Of a DNA stretch of 7,031 nucleotides, positions 4,632 to 7,031 are shown piece by piece. Source of the DNA: Candidatus Fermentibacterota bacterium (GTDB taxonomy: Bacteria > JAFGKV01); the NCBI GenBank assembly GCA_016928395.1, contig JAFGKV010000262.1, positions 1-7,031 on the forward strand. Reading direction: 5' to 3'. The position numbers were made by a program, and so were the translations under genes. A model generated the notes under the pieces. The model saw only the letters and a list, made by a program, of their open reading frames with translations. It ran no database searches and was not told where the DNA came from. Within the stretch, counting starts at the first letter, position 1, and the number at the start of each line of letters is the position of its first letter.

Positions 4632-6626
4632 TCACGCGCCGATTTTCAGCCAAAGCCGGATGTTTGGCAGGATCCCTGAACCCGGGATGTCGGACGGAAA
4701 GACCTCAAACGAGATCTCGTTAGGGACATTGGGTTTGAGCAAGATGGACGGGAACCCAACGGTGTACCATGCCGCAGACCGCCGGTCGATTGTCAGGAGC
4801 TCGACGTCCTCTCCGTTAACTCGTACGAAGACGCGCAGGGGCGAGTCGGCGCCGGTGACCAGTTGGAGAGTGATGGCGGAGTAGCCCTTGACCTCCCGGA
4901 CCCCCCGCCCGGGGATGAACCACACCGCCGACTTCTTGGCTAAGGTCCGACGACTGGGGCCCCAGCTTTTCGCGGATTGAACGCTCCAATCGTGGAAGTA
5001 GGCAGTGATGCCGTCGGCCATCGAGACCTCCCTGCCGAGCGGAAACGTGGACAACCCCGCGGTCCTGTGGTCAACGAGGCGGCGTTCCACCCGAAGGCGG
5101 CTCGCAAGGAACTGCGCGTAGCGCCACTTGAAGAGATCTTCTTGGTAGACATCGATATCCGGCCTCGAGTTCCACCGAAGCGTCCACACGTTGAACAACC
5201 CCTGGTACGTGTGCATGAAGATGCTCACAATGGACGCGAGTAGAAACGCGAAAAGGGCTACACGCCGACGCCGCGTCTTCCTCTCCGCGAGATGTTCCCA
5301 CGCGATGAGGGTGAGGATCATGACTGCCGGGAACGCCTCGGTGAACACCCGAGGCCCATAGCAGTGCCCGCCATGCCATCGGAGTGGCCGCGCCACCCCA
5401 GCACAATGCAGTCCGAACCATGCGACCGCGAGCCGGAGCAGTGGATCTCTTCGTACGGCGCGATACTGAAGGGCGAGAACCGCGCCTGCGACGACGAAAA
5501 AGGGGCAGAACACGAGAAGGCCCCGGGAAGGGCTCACCAGCGACCCATTCACGGCAGAGATCGTCAGCGAAAGCGGCAGTGGCAGGAGCCTCCGTGCGAG
5601 GGTGTCGTGTCCCGCCACCAGAATCACCATGAGCCCCACTGTCACGAGCAGCAGTACGACGGCACCTCTCTCGGCCAGACGCCTCGTCCGCGACATGGTG
5701 GCTGACGTTCTCCGCACCACGCGATATCCGCCCACCGCGATGATCACGATACCCGCCAGCCCGACGAGCATGAGAGTTGGCTGCGGAAGACGCTTCAGGG
5801 GAGAGTAGTAGTCGGGCAGGAAGCGCCCGAACTCAAGGAGTGAGTATACGACGAAGGGGACGATCGCGAGTCCCATAGAGACCAGCACTCTACCGCCGTC
5901 TCGCGCACTCCGGAAAAAGATGAGCCCAAGGACAACCAGCGCGAATACTCCAGCCGTGGGTCTGCACAGAACGGCGAAGGCCAGCAGCACGCCAAGAAGC
6001 CAGGGCTTCAGGCTTGACCCTCTCCTCACATGCCTGGCGATGAGCACTAGGCAAAGCAGCACGAAGACAGTGGCGAAATCCGAACTCCACAGGGCCGTGC
6101 CCATGGTGCTGATCAGCGGGCTGCCGCACACGAAGGCAGTGGCAAGCACCAGGCTGGCGGTTTCGCCTGCGAAGCAACGCGAGAGGATGAAGGCGAGTAG
6201 AGCCGTGAAGGCGACGAGCGTAGCAGATATCAGGTTTTGAAGCCTGGCATCAGCCTCCGCGTCAACCATGTCCTCACCGGCGAGGTTCGCCAGCCACACA
6301 AAGGGCACGCTCGCCAGGGCGCTCCCCACCGGGAACGAGTAGTAGCAGTGCCCGCGGATCAGTCTGTACTTGCCCGAGAATTCGACTAGAACCTTCGGGG
6401 AAGGTACGGAGGTGCACTCGAAGTAGGGATCGAGCTTCAGCGTACCGGTCTTCACGAGAGCCTGCGCCGTCAAAAGCGTTCCCTGGGAGTCGCTGCCGGA
6501 ATAGTCGATGGGCGAAAGAAACGCGGCGAAGAACACCAGGATCATGAGGCATAGGATGCCCGGCTTGATGAGCCTCAGTGCTCCGCCTGGCGGCTTCATC
6601 CGGTCGCCGGGTTCGTATTCCCTCAT
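4632..6626 (-). CDS. GT-C-like polytopic membrane protein, putative glycosyltransferase
   Basis: The 664-residue protein starts with a short cytoplasmic segment and a first membrane helix (about 21-39). An extracytoplasmic loop with an acidic motif, DYSGSDSQGT (41-50), follows. In GT-C enzymes the first loop carries the catalytic or metal-binding acid. Around a dozen further hydrophobic segments run to about 472 (for example 130-149, 183-199, 208-239, 250-265, 284-299, 320-339, 368-386, 430-447 and 456-472). The motif WHGGHCYGPR (417-426) is of a kind seen in GT-C-like membrane proteins that use polyprenyl-phosphate sugars. A soluble C-terminal region (about 530-664), rich in predicted strands, would lie outside the membrane. 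The ATG at 6624-6626 is preferred because AGGAA lies nine bases upstream on the minus strand; the ATG at residue 10 has no RBS. The substrate is unknown, and no link to the peptide cassette is visible beyond proximity. Confidence 0.68.
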   Translation of the reverse strand: MREYEPGDRMKPPGGALRLIKPGILCLMILVFFAAFLSPIDYSGSDSQGTLLTAQALVKTGTLKLDPYFECTSVPSPKVLVEFSGKYRLIRGHCYYSFPVGSALASVPFVWLANLAGEDMVDAEADARLQNLISATLVAFTALLAFILSRCFAGETASLVLATAFVCGSPLISTMGTALWSSDFATVFVLLCLVLIARHVRRGSSLKPWLLGVLLAFAVLCRPTAGVFALVVLGLIFFRSARDGGRVLVSMGLAIVPFVVYSLLEFGRFLPDYYSPLKRLPQPTLMLVGLAGIVIIAVGGYRVVRRTSATMSRTRRLAERGAVVLLLVTVGLMVILVAGHDTLARRLLPLPLSLTISAVNGSLVSPSRGLLVFCPFFVVAGAVLALQYRAVRRDPLLRLAVAWFGLHCAGVARPLRWHGGHCYGPRVFTEAFPAVMILTLIAWEHLAERKTRRRRVALFAFLLASIVSIFMHTYQGLFNVWTLRWNSRPDIDVYQEDLFKWRYAQFLASRLRVERRLVDHRTAGLSTFPLGREVSMADGITAYFHDWSVQSAKSWGPSRRTLAKKSAVWFIPGRGVREVKGYSAITLQLVTGADSPLRVFVRVNGEDVELLTIDRRSAAWYTVGFPSILLKPNVPNEISFEVFPSDIPGSGILPNIRLWLKIGA

Positions 6627-6769
6627 GCGAACGAATTCCTATCGGTCTCGTTACGCCGTTCGTTCATTCATGCGCCCCCTTGTCGAGCGCAGCAGGTACC
6701 ATCGCCCTTCGTTCAGGGCCTTCGCTCTCGATGCGAGACCTCCTCGGGCATCCTTGAGTCGCGCCGGCG
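6627..6769. other. Spacer between regulator and membrane-protein gene
   Basis: This 143-base spacer holds the inverted repeat at 6629-6665 and a small hairpin (TCTCG 6726-6730 with CGAGA 6734-6738). No T-tract follows the hairpin on the minus strand, so a terminator after the regulator is not supported. I see no promoter with both boxes. Confidence 0.35.
6629..6665. repeat. Inverted repeat upstream of the membrane-protein gene
   Basis: GAACGAA (6629-6635) and TTCGTTC (6659-6665) form a 7-base inverted repeat 23 bases apart, just upstream of the minus-strand start at 6626 and spanning its AGGAA ribosome binding site at 6636-6640. It could be an operator or an RNA hairpin that masks the RBS. 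Length and spacing are modest, so chance is possible. Confidence 0.25.
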
Positions 6770-7030
6770 TCAGGACTGGGCAGGATCCTCGACGTGCGCG
6801 GTGCGCGTTCCCCGAACGACGCGGTAGCTCTTGAGCTTTCTGTACAGCGTCGCCGAGCCGATGCCGAGTTGCTTAGCAGTCCGGGTCTGGTTTCCGCCGT
6901 TGACCTCGAGCACCGCCATGATGTAGTCCTTCTCGATCTCGTCCAGGGCCTTGACGGGGCCGGAAACCGACGGTGTCGGGACCGCCTGCCGGACCTCTTC
7001 AGGGAGATCGTCGAGTTCTATCAGGCTGGC
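6770..7030 (-). CDS. C-terminal end of a sigma-54-dependent (NtrC/Fis-type) regulator, partial
   Basis: The minus strand encodes the last 86 residues of a protein that continues past the right edge of the window. After a variable linker, residues about 28-71 of this fragment form a Fis-type DNA-binding domain: KALDEIEKDYIMAVLE followed by NGGNQTRTAKQLGIGSATLYRKLKSY. The helix-turn-helix Asn-x-Thr-x-Thr-Ala and the LGI-xx-TLYRKL core are typical of NtrC-family activators, where this domain follows receiver and AAA+ modules. It ends after a short polar tail at TGA (6770-6772). The AAA+ part is outside the window, so the signal sensed is unknown. About 140 bases separate it from the membrane-protein gene; whether the two share a transcript cannot be told. 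Confidence 0.88.
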   Translation of the reverse strand, partial: ASLIELDDLPEEVRQAVPTPSVSGPVKALDEIEKDYIMAVLEVNGGNQTRTAKQLGIGSATLYRKLKSYRVVRGTRTAHVEDPAQS

Positions 7031-7031
7031 G

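Overview
The window is GC-rich, compact bacterial DNA. It carries a putative ribosomally synthesised and post-translationally modified peptide (RiPP) cluster of the 'SynChlorMet' (Scm) type, followed by two unrelated-looking minus-strand genes. The partner genes match the Scm cassette closely: a PqqD-like recognition protein, two radical SAM proteins and an HPr-kinase-like protein. That cassette is known from scattered anaerobes and environmental bacteria and archaea. The host is probably a Gram-negative environmental bacterium (sigma-54 regulator, GT-C membrane protein). I cannot fix the phylum from this sequence.

Layout, plus strand: a sigma-70-like promoter (121-149) and a purine-rich leader with a GC hairpin lead into a 93-residue peptide (296-577). 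This peptide looks like the cluster's precursor: a short leader, then seven cysteines, most in ten-residue C-[T/S]-x-G repeats. About 690 bases without a convincing gene follow (578-1266). They hold a frame-shifted relic of one more repeat and two strong predicted stem-loops. Next come scmD (1267-1554), a frameshifted and heavily truncated scmE relic (1569-1800), an intact scmF radical SAM/SPASM gene (1807-2880), and a long gene (2903-4528) that joins a Ser-His S26-type peptidase domain to a ScmC/HPr-kinase-like domain.

Inferred pathway: ScmD binds the precursor leader and presents it to ScmF, which may form radical-derived crosslinks at the repeated Cys residues. The S26-like domain may remove the leader, and the kinase-like domain may phosphorylate Ser/Thr residues of the core. 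The second radical SAM enzyme, ScmE, has been lost, so the locus is either a degenerate or a simplified version of the cassette. No exporter is visible.

Minus strand: a 664-residue polytopic membrane protein resembling GT-C glycosyltransferases (4632-6626) converges on the cassette. Upstream of it lies the C-terminal Fis-type DNA-binding end of a sigma-54-dependent regulator (6770-7030), cut by the window edge.
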